DNA of 63,871 nucleotides from JAGLSB01 sp023135955. GTDB taxonomy: Bacteria > Bacteroidota > Bacteroidia > Bacteroidales > GCA-2748055. The notes beneath the pieces are model-generated. The model searched no databases, had not been told where the DNA came from, and saw nothing but the letters and a program-made list of their open reading frames with translations. The DNA lies in the NCBI GenBank assembly GCA_030673645.1, contig DAOVIO010000010.1:1-63871 (forward strand), in the 5' to 3' direction. Both the position numbers and the translations under genes were made by a program. Position 1 is the stretch's first letter. Every line of letters begins with the position of its first letter. Below are positions 1 to 7,505 of this stretch, in pieces.

Positions 1-417
1 AAGAACCTGGTAGTATATTTCTATCCTGCTGCAATGACAGGTGGTTGTACTAAGCAGGCTTGTGCTTATCGCGATTCCAAAGATGAATTATCATCCTTAG
101 ATGCTGAAGTTGTTGGTATTAGCGGTGATGAAGTAAAGAATCTTGAATTATTTAAAAGTGTACACAATCTTAATTTTACTCTTTTATCGGATGCAGATGG
201 AAACATTGCAAATGAATTCGGTGTGCCTGTAAGAAAAGGTGAAAAATCTATAGAAAGAGAAGTTAGTGGTGTTCAACATATCTTGTCGAGGGATGTTACC
301 ACAGCACGCTGGACCTTCATTATTGACAAGAAGGGAAAGTTAGTCTATAAATCTACTAAAGTAAATGCTGCCGAAGACAGCAAAGCTGTGGTGGAAGTGC
401 TTAAGAAGTTGATATAA
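1..417 (+). CDS. bcp: Peroxiredoxin, Bcp/AhpC-TSA type (5' end outside window)
   Basis: Thiol peroxidase that reduces hydrogen peroxide and organic peroxides, normally with thioredoxin as the donor, in the cytoplasm. The reading frame is open from base 1, so the N-terminal part of the domain lies before the window. The visible start KNLVVYFYPAAMTGGCTKQAC carries the Bcp signature: peroxidatic Cys at visible residue 16 after a PxxxTxxC pattern and a second Cys five residues later (residue 21), as in atypical 2-Cys Bcp proteins. Further on, the segment around TTARWTFIIDKKGKL is the usual C-terminal beta strand and hairpin of the thioredoxin-like fold. The 138 visible residues are close to the family's usual 150. 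No partner gene is visible. The family is certain; the exact subgroup is an inference. Confidence 0.93.
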   Translation, partial: KNLVVYFYPAAMTGGCTKQACAYRDSKDELSSLDAEVVGISGDEVKNLELFKSVHNLNFTLLSDADGNIANEFGVPVRKGEKSIEREVSGVQHILSRDVTTARWTFIIDKKGKLVYKSTKVNAAEDSKAVVEVLKKLI

Positions 418-479
418 GATATTCAGCTAAAGATTTAACAAATAATCCCTTTTAATTATTACAAATTTTAAAAATACAT

Positions 480-495
480 TCCCGCTTTGGCAGTA
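480..495. promoter_or_regulatory. Candidate operator 1 of the hip module
   Basis: Imperfect dyad of the form tccCGC-N4-GCaGta. It is a near copy of the element 61 bp downstream; the shared core is CCGCTYTGGCAGTAA. It lies between the peroxiredoxin gene and the HTH gene. HipB-type antitoxins are known to autoregulate by binding paired palindromes upstream of their operon, so an operator role is a reasonable inference from position and symmetry. Confidence 0.45.
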
Positions 496-540
496 ATAAT
501 CGATTCTTTTATTTTGTTTTAGATGCTTTTAATGAATTCT

Positions 541-556
541 TACCGCTCTGGCAGTA
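541..556. promoter_or_regulatory. Candidate operator 2 of the hip module
   Basis: Imperfect palindrome TACCGCTCTGGCAGTA with arms TACcGC and GCaGTA matching at five of six positions around a 4-nt centre. Its sister element is centred 61 bp upstream, about six helical turns, which would put both on the same DNA face. The predicted promoter of the HTH gene lies 70 bp downstream. Confidence 0.48.
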
Positions 557-625
557 AAAACAAGAATATATATTGACAAACAACCTTAATTCACTATAAA
601 TAACCATTATAATGTGTATTTAACC

Positions 626-655
626 TTGTTATTCAGGATAATTATTGTAAATTTG
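626..655 (+). promoter_or_regulatory. Bacteroidota-type promoter for the hipB-hipS-hipT module
   Basis: TTG at 626-628, a 19-nt spacer, then TAAATTTG at 648-655, which fits the Bacteroidota consensus TTTG-N19-21-TAnnTTTG. Transcription would begin near 662. This excludes the upstream in-frame ATG at 614 as the translation start and favours the GTG at 677. Confidence 0.6.
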
Positions 656-676
656 CATGAAAACAACAGTATAATA

Positions 677-889
677 GTGAATAAAGCACTGGGAAATATC
701 ATTAAGGAAAGACGAAAGACTTTAGGCATAACTCAAAAATACCTGGCAGAATTAGCAGGTGTGAATCCTAATACTGTCATTCGCATAGAAACAGGAATAA
801 TAAACCCAAGTGTTGAGATAGTTAATAAGATTGCAGAAATCTTAGGAATGGAACTTACATTAACTGTTAAAAAGCAAATTGATAAATGA
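677..889 (+). CDS. hipB: HipB-like XRE-family HTH antitoxin/repressor
   Basis: Small Cro/C1-type DNA-binding protein, expected to repress its own operon and help neutralise the kinase toxin encoded two genes downstream. The helix-turn-helix is clear: IKERRKTLGITQKYLAELAG (from about residue 10), then VNPNTVIRIETG and VEIVNKIAEILGM, the HTH_3 pattern. I place the start at GTG 677 (VNKALGNI...) because the predicted promoter lies inside the longer frame that starts at 614; this gives about 70 residues, slightly shorter than E. coli HipB (88). The stop overlaps the next start (ATGA), which implies translational coupling. The hipB assignment rests on the HTH class together with its two hip-like neighbours. 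Confidence 0.83.
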   Translation: MNKALGNIIKERRKTLGITQKYLAELAGVNPNTVIRIETGIINPSVEIVNKIAEILGMELTLTVKKQIDK

Positions 890-1212
890 GAAAAGCAGAA
901 GTATATAGAAATGGTGAGTTAGCAGGATTTCTCATTGAAGATGACAATCGTCATTACACTTTTTCATACGATGATGACTACTTTTTGAGTAATAAGAAGT
1001 CTTCAATTAGTTTGAAACTTCCAAAATCGCAAAAGGAATATAGGTCTGAGATTCTATTTCCTTTTTTCTTCAATATGTTAAGTGAAGGAGTTAACAGAAA
1101 GCTTCAAAGCAGAACTTTACATATTGATGAAAAGGATCATTTCGCTTTCTTATTGGCCACAGCTATTGATGATACTATTGGAGCAATTACCATAAAACCA
1201 ATTACAGAATGA
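886..1212 (+). CDS. hipS: HipS-like protein (detached HipA N-terminal subdomain)
   Basis: Free-standing version of the HipA N-terminal subdomain 1 ('couple_hipA'), 108 residues. Visible family features are the opening KAEVYRNGELAGFLIEDD, a central YDDDYF segment and SLKLPKSQKEYRS followed by LFPFFFNMLSEG, which corresponds to the 'fpfF.nLLPEG' region of HipA. In classic hipBA this domain is fused to the kinase; in E. coli HipBST systems it is a separate protein that acts as the antitoxin. Here it is likewise separate, overlapping hipB by ATGA and the kinase gene by 4 bp, in the order B-S-T. An antitoxin role is inferred from that homology and order. Confidence 0.82.
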   Translation: MRKAEVYRNGELAGFLIEDDNRHYTFSYDDDYFLSNKKSSISLKLPKSQKEYRSEILFPFFFNMLSEGVNRKLQSRTLHIDEKDHFAFLLATAIDDTIGAITIKPITE

Positions 1213-2213
1213 GTTTGACGGAATTAACAGTATGCCCGGGAACACTTAAAGCGGGCTTTGATTCCTATAGTCCAGCTGCTTTACGCAATGTATTTAGTTC
1301 TAAACAGGTGAGCTATGTTTTACCTTATTTGTCACCAAAGAAAGACGAAGAAACCAACGAGCTGTTCATGGAGAACAGAAAACGGATCTCTATTTCAGGT
1401 GTACAGGAGAAACTTTCGATCATTCAGGTAAAAAACAAATTACGTTTAACTGAAGCAGGAGAGCAGGGAAGCCATATTTTAAAACCTATTCCTGTCGACC
1501 TGAAGAAAGTGGTAGAAATTCCGGCAAATGAGCATTTAACCATGCAAATAGCCAGACAATTGTACGGAATAAATACTGCTGCCAATGCTTTGATATTTTT
1601 TCAGGATGGCGAGCCTGCTTACATTACTAAAAGGTTTGACCTTAGAAAAGATGGCATGAAATGGAATAAGGAAGACTTTGCTTCATTAGCTGGGAAGACT
1701 TCTCAAAATGCGAATTCTGATTATAAGTACGAGTATGATTATGTACAAATAGGCAAATTAATTAAACAGTACATACCGGCATGGCGTATTGAGATTGAAA
1801 GGTATTTTTCAATGGTAGTATTCAATTATTTGTTCTCGAATGGTGATGCACACCTGAAAAATTTTGCAGTATTGGAGAATAAGAATGGAGATTATCTTTT
1901 AAGTCCTGCTTATGATTTAATCAATACTCGCCTGCATGTTGATGATTCTAGCTTCGCTTTGAATGGAGGATTAATGAATGAGGAATTACGATCAGATGGC
2001 TATCAAAGAACAGACAAGCCTGAAAATAAAGATTTTGTTATATTTGGAAGGGAAATTGGAATTGCTGACAAGCGTATCGAAAAGCTTCTGATTCCTTTTT
2101 GCGAACGAAATGATATGGTGGAAGTTATGATTAATAATTCATTCCTGAGTGAATCCTTAAAAAGAGGATATTTGCTACATTATAATAATCGTAGAAATCA
2201 GCTAACGAAATAA
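1209..2213 (+). CDS. hipT: HipT-like serine/threonine kinase toxin (HipA C-terminal kinase)
   Basis: HipA-family kinase lacking the N-terminal subdomain, 334 residues, the size expected for HipT. Seen in the sequence: glycine-rich loop RISISGVQEKL (residues 59-69) with the S61-I62-S63 'SIS' motif that is the autophosphorylation site in E. coli HipT; ATP-binding YITKRFD (139-144); catalytic SNGDAHLKN (D213 around residues 210-218); and metal-binding YDLIN (D236). All active-site residues are intact. HipA phosphorylates GltX and E. coli HipT phosphorylates TrpS, so an aminoacyl-tRNA synthetase target is plausible but unproven here. It is the last gene of the overlapping trio. A GH29 gene begins only 16 bp later, so read-through into the PUL is possible. 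Confidence 0.87.
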   Translation: MSLTELTVCPGTLKAGFDSYSPAALRNVFSSKQVSYVLPYLSPKKDEETNELFMENRKRISISGVQEKLSIIQVKNKLRLTEAGEQGSHILKPIPVDLKKVVEIPANEHLTMQIARQLYGINTAANALIFFQDGEPAYITKRFDLRKDGMKWNKEDFASLAGKTSQNANSDYKYEYDYVQIGKLIKQYIPAWRIEIERYFSMVVFNYLFSNGDAHLKNFAVLENKNGDYLLSPAYDLINTRLHVDDSSFALNGGLMNEELRSDGYQRTDKPENKDFVIFGREIGIADKRIEKLLIPFCERNDMVEVMINNSFLSESLKRGYLLHYNNRRNQLTK

Positions 2214-2229
2214 AATAAATTATTGAGAC

Positions 2230-4011
2230 ATGAAAAAATCACTACTAGCCATCGCTTTAGTTTTTACACTTATCTTATCACAATCTTGCTCTAAGGAAAA
2301 GGAATTTTCTAAAACCACAGCCCCTGAAAATATGGAATGGTGGGATGATGCCAAATTTGGCATGTTTATTCACTGGGGTGTATATTCCAGATTAGCCGGC
2401 ACCTGGGAGGGCGAGACATATAGTGGTTATGCAGAGCATTTGTTTCGTATGGCTCAGATTCCACTGGAGACCTATAAAAATGAAGTTGCCGCAAACTTTA
2501 ATCCGGTAAAATTTAATGCCGATGAATGGGTTAAGATTTGTAAGGATGCAGGAATGAAATATATGGTTATTACATCAAAACACCACGATGGTTTCGCTAT
2601 GTTCGATTCTAAGGTACCGGGATGGGATGATTATGATATTGTTGATGGAACTAAATGGGGCAGGGATCCAATGAAAGAACTAAAGGCTGCATGTGATAAA
2701 CAGGGTATTAGATTCGGATTTTATTATTCCCATTCCCAGGATTGGAGCCACCGCTATGGACAGAGAAATACCTGGGATTTTGACCACCCAACAATAAGAG
2801 GTGCTTGGTATAATGAACCTGAGTGGAAAGATCACAAAGAAAAATCAATGATTTACGTTAATGAAAAATCAATCCCACAACTCAGAGAAATTTTAAATAA
2901 TTATGATCCGGCTATTATCTGGTTTGATACCAGAAACTGGTTACCTGATGAATACAACCAGATAATCCTGACAGAAGCACGCAAACTTGCCCCAAATACA
3001 ATTTTTAGCAGTCGTTCGGCCATTGGTTTTGCCGATTACCAGTCCACTTCTGATAAACCGCAAGAATTTCCTCCTGTAGAAGGGTTCTGGGAAGCTATTC
3101 CTACAACAAATAATTCTTACGGATATCATGCAGACGATCATTCTCACAAACCATCATCTCACTTTATTAAACTTTTATCCAAAGCATCTGCCCGTGGAGG
3201 TAATCTTCTAATGAATGTTGGACCAATGGGAACAGGGGAGATAGCACCAATAGATGTAGGGATTTTAAAGGGAATCGGCGATTGGCTGAAAGTAAACGGA
3301 GAGGCCATATACGGAACTGAAAGAACAATTCTTCCGGTGAATGCCTGGGGCGAATCAACAATCAAAGGAAATACCCTGTTTCTTCATGTTTTTCAATGGC
3401 CAAATGATGGGAAACTAATAGTAGGTGGCTTACAATCAGATCCTGGTTCTGCATATCTTTTAGCTGATCCCGATAAGACTAAACTGAAAGCTGAACGTTT
3501 AAGTAGCAAGGATTTGTTGATTCATATCCCTGAAGAAGCTCCTGACTCTATTGTTACGGTTATAGCTCTGGAATGTGAAGGCTTGATTGAAACAGACAGT
3601 GTTCGTTTGCTGGCCTCCAATGTTGCAGTAAATACCTTGCATGTTTTTGATGGCCAGTTAAAAGGTTCCGGCATCCAATTTGGAAATGGTAATGCAAAGG
3701 CAAACGGTATTATTGAATGGACCGGAAAGAATGCTTATGTAACTTGGAAACTTCGATCAAACGAAGAAACTACTTACTCTGTCGATATTTTTTATGACGC
3801 ACCTGGAAGGGCAGTTAATAATAAATACCTGTTGACTATTGGTGATTTTGAGATAGAAGGAGAAATAATCCCCGGGAATAAATACACATCAATAAATCTG
3901 GGAGAAGTAAATATTAAAAAGGGAGAAACAGAACTGACTGTCAGACCGGCAATTCTTGAAAAAGGTGAATTAATGAATCTGAGGAAGATTGTACTGACGC
4001 CGATAAAATAA
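2230..4011 (+). CDS. GH29 alpha-L-fucosidase, lipoprotein
   Basis: Retaining exo-fucosidase expected to remove alpha-L-fucose from oligosaccharides. The N-terminus has a lipobox (LSQSC, Cys20), so it is a membrane-anchored lipoprotein. GH29 hallmarks: WWDDAKFGMFIHWGVYS (37-53), the HHDGFAMFDS block (118-127), FGFYYSHSQDW (162-172), and the predicted nucleophile Asp233 in IIWFDTRNW. The GGNLLMNVGP segment follows further on. Residues beyond about 350 form beta-rich accessory domains, giving 593 residues in total. It starts 16 bp after the hipT stop with no clear promoter between. It faces the sulfatase on the other strand, with only 4 bp between the two stops. Fucosidase is a confident family call; linkage specificity cannot be read. 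Confidence 0.92.
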   Translation: MKKSLLAIALVFTLILSQSCSKEKEFSKTTAPENMEWWDDAKFGMFIHWGVYSRLAGTWEGETYSGYAEHLFRMAQIPLETYKNEVAANFNPVKFNADEWVKICKDAGMKYMVITSKHHDGFAMFDSKVPGWDDYDIVDGTKWGRDPMKELKAACDKQGIRFGFYYSHSQDWSHRYGQRNTWDFDHPTIRGAWYNEPEWKDHKEKSMIYVNEKSIPQLREILNNYDPAIIWFDTRNWLPDEYNQIILTEARKLAPNTIFSSRSAIGFADYQSTSDKPQEFPPVEGFWEAIPTTNNSYGYHADDHSHKPSSHFIKLLSKASARGGNLLMNVGPMGTGEIAPIDVGILKGIGDWLKVNGEAIYGTERTILPVNAWGESTIKGNTLFLHVFQWPNDGKLIVGGLQSDPGSAYLLADPDKTKLKAERLSSKDLLIHIPEEAPDSIVTVIALECEGLIETDSVRLLASNVAVNTLHVFDGQLKGSGIQFGNGNAKANGIIEWTGKNAYVTWKLRSNEETTYSVDIFYDAPGRAVNNKYLLTIGDFEIEGEIIPGNKYTSINLGEVNIKKGETELTVRPAILEKGELMNLRKIVLTPIK

Positions 4012-4015
4012 TCTA

Positions 4016-5923
4016 CTAATTCTTAACTTCTTTTATTATAACCTCGTCTATATAAAAAATTACATCCGGGGATCCACATTGAAATCTAATAGTCATGCTT
4101 GTGGCATTTATGTCGTTCCTTTTTTCTGAATTGATCTTAAAGGATTTATATGTATCGCTAAGAATGAAAGAATCTGATTTATATTTTTTGTTTCCCTGAT
4201 TATCCATTCTAATTGTCTGGACTTTCAATTTTTGAGATTTTGAAGAAGTTTTTGCTGCAAAGCTAATCTCGAAATCATGATCCGGAATTTGAAATTCCCT
4301 ACTTTCCAAGGCCAGGTATATAATGCTGTCTGCTTTTTCCACAATTATTTTTGCGGCGATATTACCTTCCTGAGCGTCATCAGAGTCTGTAAGAATGGCT
4401 TTTGAATGTTTCCTTTCTGCCAGATACCAACCATTCGCTGCACCCTCTTCAAAATTTCCGTTTAATAATTTCACCTCAATATTTTCAGATTTAATTTGAG
4501 CACTGGGAATATTAACCGGATAATGGACCAGTTTTTTTCCTGATGAAACATTTGCTTCTTGCTTCCAATTTTCTAATTGCTTGTATAATTTCTTTGTAAT
4601 ATTTCGTTTTTGTTTAGCAATATTATTCTTTTCATAAGGATCTTTAGAAAGGTCGTAAAGCTCAAATCTATTATCATCTAGAAAATGATGCAGTTTGAAA
4701 TTTCCTTGTCTGATAACAGATGAATTATGATCACCGGTACTCTCTGGTCGGGAAGAAGTCTGGTGCCAGGTAAACACTCTGTCATTATTATAGTTTTCTC
4801 CTTTTAATGCCGGAACAAAACTTTTGCCATCAATATGTGCATCGGGAAGAAGGGGTAATTCGCACATCTCCAGTATAGTAGGGAAGTAATCCATGCCGTT
4901 GATTATCATGTCTGAGCTGGCTTTTTTGTCAGCAATACCGGGCCAGTGAACAAACATAGGAACCTTTATCCCTCCTTCATAAATGTGACCTTTTCCTGCC
5001 CTGAGAGGTAAATTCGATGTTGCTAATGGCCTTTTGTTTTCTAATCCTGAGTTTGATAAGCCCCCATGATCAGATGTAAATATTATTATAGTATTATCAT
5101 AGATTCCAAGTTTCTTCAATTCTTTTATTATTGCCCCAAAACTGTCATCCATACTTTCAACCATTGCTGCATATATGGCATTATCCTGTCTTAGCTTAGT
5201 TCTTCCATCGGGCCCATAAGAATATTCTTCCCCTTCAAATTCCAGTTTCTTGATTTTCTCCTGATAGTATTCTATTCTGTCTTTTTTGGCCTGCAAAGGA
5301 GTGTGAACTGCGTAGTGCGCAACATAAGCCAGGAATGTTTTATCGTGATTCTCACGAATGTATTTCAGTGTTTCTTTCGTTAACCTGTCAGTGATATATT
5401 CTCCCTTTTCTCCCTCTTCCAAACCATAAAGAGATTTGTTGATAAACTTTTCGCTGCCATATGGAAAAAAATATGAGCCAGGTGAACCGGCATCACAGCC
5501 TCCCATGTTTACATCGAAGCCATGATTGTGAGGCCAGAATTCTTCAGTATGTCCAAGATGCCATTTCCCTGTAAAGAAGGTTCCGTAACCATGCGATTTA
5601 AGGGCTTCTGCTATTGTTATTTCCTTATTCTTAATTTTATTCCCATCTGTTTGACCATCTCTTGCCGGATGTCTACCAGTAATCATAGCATATCGTGACG
5701 GAACACATCGTGGATAAGCTGAATAGGCGTTTGAAAAGTAAACACTCTCATTAAAAACCTCATCAATATTAGGAGTTTCATAAAGCTTGGATCCATTGGC
5801 TGAAATGTCGTTCCAACCAAGATCATCGACTAGAAAGAAAAGAACATTTGGTTTCTCCTGAGCCATACTAAGAGATGCAATTCCAGATAGTCCAAGACTG
5901 ACGAAAAAGTTTATATTTTTCAT
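4016..5923 (-). CDS. S1-family sulfatase (Cys-type) with C-terminal carbohydrate-binding-like domain
   Basis: Formylglycine-dependent sulfatase of the alkaline-phosphatase superfamily, expected to desulfate a glycan. It has a signal peptide (residues 1-21, ending SMAQ). The metal-binding start is VLFFLVDDLGW (28-38), and the maturation motif is CVPSR with Cys73 followed by TGRHP. GKWHLGH and the GLSNSG/SDHGG block are present. The GKGHIYEGGIKVPMFVHWPG segment resembles CAZy-style S1_16 enzymes, which is an impression only. Residues of about 475-635 are an extra beta-sandwich beginning LNGNFEEGAANGWYL and ending FYIDEVIIKE, the pattern of CBM4/9- or CBM22-like modules. That tail would tether the enzyme to polysaccharide and is unusual for a sulfatase. 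The Cys must be matured by an enzyme encoded elsewhere. Confidence 0.92.
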   Translation of the reverse strand: MKNINFFVSLGLSGIASLSMAQEKPNVLFFLVDDLGWNDISANGSKLYETPNIDEVFNESVYFSNAYSAYPRCVPSRYAMITGRHPARDGQTDGNKIKNKEITIAEALKSHGYGTFFTGKWHLGHTEEFWPHNHGFDVNMGGCDAGSPGSYFFPYGSEKFINKSLYGLEEGEKGEYITDRLTKETLKYIRENHDKTFLAYVAHYAVHTPLQAKKDRIEYYQEKIKKLEFEGEEYSYGPDGRTKLRQDNAIYAAMVESMDDSFGAIIKELKKLGIYDNTIIIFTSDHGGLSNSGLENKRPLATSNLPLRAGKGHIYEGGIKVPMFVHWPGIADKKASSDMIINGMDYFPTILEMCELPLLPDAHIDGKSFVPALKGENYNNDRVFTWHQTSSRPESTGDHNSSVIRQGNFKLHHFLDDNRFELYDLSKDPYEKNNIAKQKRNITKKLYKQLENWKQEANVSSGKKLVHYPVNIPSAQIKSENIEVKLLNGNFEEGAANGWYLAERKHSKAILTDSDDAQEGNIAAKIIVEKADSIIYLALESREFQIPDHDFEISFAAKTSSKSQKLKVQTIRMDNQGNKKYKSDSFILSDTYKSFKINSEKRNDINATSMTIRFQCGSPDVIFYIDEVIIKEVKN

Positions 5924-6085
5924 TTATTAAATTTTATTTGCATTACTACCTATGTGTTGAAAAAGTAAAAGTACTTTGCTTATTTCAAATAACAGGATAA
6001 TTTCTATTCAAACTGGAGTAATTATAGTTCTCAAAATGTTAGAATTGCATTTATAAGGTAAATTCTTCAACCAAAAACTGTGATG

Positions 6086-6108
6086 AGGGTCGAGATTTGG
6101 TCGACCTT
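6086..6108. promoter_or_regulatory. Inverted repeat in a divergent intergenic region
   Basis: AGGGTCGA - 7 nt - TCGACCTT, arms matching at seven of eight positions, in the 275-bp gap between two divergent genes (sulfatase leftward, lipoprotein rightward). It is not followed by a T-run, so it is not an obvious terminator; an operator is possible. No strong TAnnTTTG element was found nearby on either strand. Confidence 0.3.
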
Positions 6109-6198
6109 AATAATAATTACAGAAACAATAATAATTAATAAATATTTTATTAAATTGCATTCGATATGAGAAATATTAAAATTATAAAATTAGTAATT

Positions 6199-7056
6199 AT
6201 GAGAAAAAAAGTTTTTAGTTTTTTATCAATTTTTCTTTTGTCTATTGTTTTTCTTGGTTCATGTAATAAGGAAAATGAAATTTTTCTTTTAGATGAAGTC
6301 CAGGAGGTTGCAATAACTACTGAAGAATTAAATGAAGAAGTAGTATTGGATGCTATTTTTGAAGATATTCTTAATGAAATTCTGGAAGATGATTTCTTCA
6401 AGTCAACCGGCTGTCCTGTAAAAACTGTTGAAACCCCTGAAGATGATAGATTCCCAAGGATAGTCACAAAAGATTACGGCGATGGTTGTGAAACAGAAAA
6501 CGGGGCTTTTCATAGCGGTATTCTTGTGATTACTTATGAGTCTGACCCAAAGCTTGCCGGAGCAGTAAGAACGGTAGACTTTTATGACTATGAGAGACGG
6601 GGAATTGTCATTAATGGTAGAAAAGTAATCAAATTTGTTGGAATAACAGAAGAGGGATATATGCATTATTCAGTAAATGGCAACCTGAATCTTATTAAGC
6701 CAAACGGTGTTGAGGTAAAAAGGATTAAGCATAAAGAAAGATATAAAATTGCAGGAATTGATACTCCTGAAAAAGAAGATGACGAGTGGTTGATTGAAGG
6801 TAGGGTTAAAGTTTCAAAATCAACCGGAACTCATTATCTAATGAAGATTGTTGGTCCATTACACAGAGTAAAAAGCTGTGATCATTTAGTTGCAGGATCA
6901 AAACTCATTACCATTTATCAAAGTGCAGAGGATCTGGATGATGAAAATGAAAATCAGTACGGAACAATTTTTATTGATTTTGGGGATGGTACTTGTGATA
7001 ATATTGCAATGAAGTCAGTAAATGATGCAGAAGCTGAAGAATTTATTTTGAATTAA
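6199..7056 (+). CDS. Uncharacterised Bacteroidota lipoprotein
   Basis: I do not recognise a named domain. The start at ATG 6199 (MRKKVFSFLSIF) places a clean lipoprotein signal at the N-terminus, with the lipobox FLGSC; an upstream ATG at 6166 would add an unneeded charged leader. A strongly acidic stretch follows (EELNEEVVLDAIFEDILNEI). The rest is a beta-rich domain with paired cysteines and recurring motifs: RIVTKDYGDGCE early and GTIFIDFGDGTCDN near the end, which read like two copies of one 'DFGDGC' element. It is a single-gene unit ended by the terminator at 7081-7111. It may be a surface protein of the PUL or simply a neighbour; its role is unknown. Confidence 0.75.
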   Translation: MRKKVFSFLSIFLLSIVFLGSCNKENEIFLLDEVQEVAITTEELNEEVVLDAIFEDILNEILEDDFFKSTGCPVKTVETPEDDRFPRIVTKDYGDGCETENGAFHSGILVITYESDPKLAGAVRTVDFYDYERRGIVINGRKVIKFVGITEEGYMHYSVNGNLNLIKPNGVEVKRIKHKERYKIAGIDTPEKEDDEWLIEGRVKVSKSTGTHYLMKIVGPLHRVKSCDHLVAGSKLITIYQSAEDLDDENENQYGTIFIDFGDGTCDNIAMKSVNDAEAEEFILN

Positions 7057-7080
7057 TAACTAAGAAAACCATAATAATCA

Positions 7081-7111
7081 GGAGTGGCTTATAAAAAGTC
7101 GCTCCTTTTTT
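7081..7111 (+). terminator. Rho-independent terminator
   Basis: Stem GGAGTGGCTT / AAGTCGCTCC (10 bp, two G-U wobbles) around a 5-nt loop, followed by six T. It lies 25 bp after the stop of the lipoprotein gene and separates it from the repeat array and the HTCS gene. Confidence 0.8.
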
Positions 7112-7118
7112 ATGGGCA

Positions 7119-7440
7119 ACCGGTGTTTCGACTTTGCACTGCAACCGATGGCTGATTATAACAGATTTATTAGTCTAACCGGTGCTTCGACTTCGCTCAG
7201 CAACCGATGGCTGATTATAACAGATTTATTAGTCTAACCGGTGCTTCGACTTCGCTCAGCAACCGATGGCTGATTATAACAGATTTATTAGTCTAGCCGG
7301 TGCTTCGACTTCGCTCAGCAACCGATGGCTGATTATAACAGATTTATTAGTCTAGCCGGTGCTTCGACTTCGCTCAGCAACCGATGGCTGATTATAACAG
7401 ATTTATTAGTCTAACCGGTTACTGAGCGGAGCCGAAGTAA
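7119..7440. repeat. Five-copy 59-bp tandem repeat closed by an inverted partial copy
   Basis: Full units start at 7119, 7178, 7237, 7296 and 7355, each exactly 59 bp. Units 2-5 differ only at single positions; unit 1 has a few changes. Each unit holds a GC-rich core of the form GGTGCTTCGACTTCGCTCAG (then CAACCG) plus a 33-bp AT-rich stretch. From 7414 a last partial copy carries the core in the opposite orientation (ACTGAGCGGAGCCGAAGT). The same core type occurs near 11554, 45057 and 46804. This fills most of the 449-bp gap before the HTCS gene. No coding potential is seen. Confidence 0.9.
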
Positions 7441-7505
7441 GCAACTAACAGTTCTCTATTTTTAGTACTTTTATAAAAAAAATGATTTTGTAAAGAGAAC
7501 AAAAA

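Noticed and set aside
614..676. N-terminal extension of the HipB-like gene from ATG 614
   Set aside because: A good promoter (TTG-N19-TAAATTTG, 626-655) lies within it, and the extra residues are hydrophobic and unlike HTH proteins.
7119..7440. CRISPR array
   Set aside because: The whole 59-bp unit is repeated, including the stretch between cores, so there are no unique spacers, and no cas gene is near.
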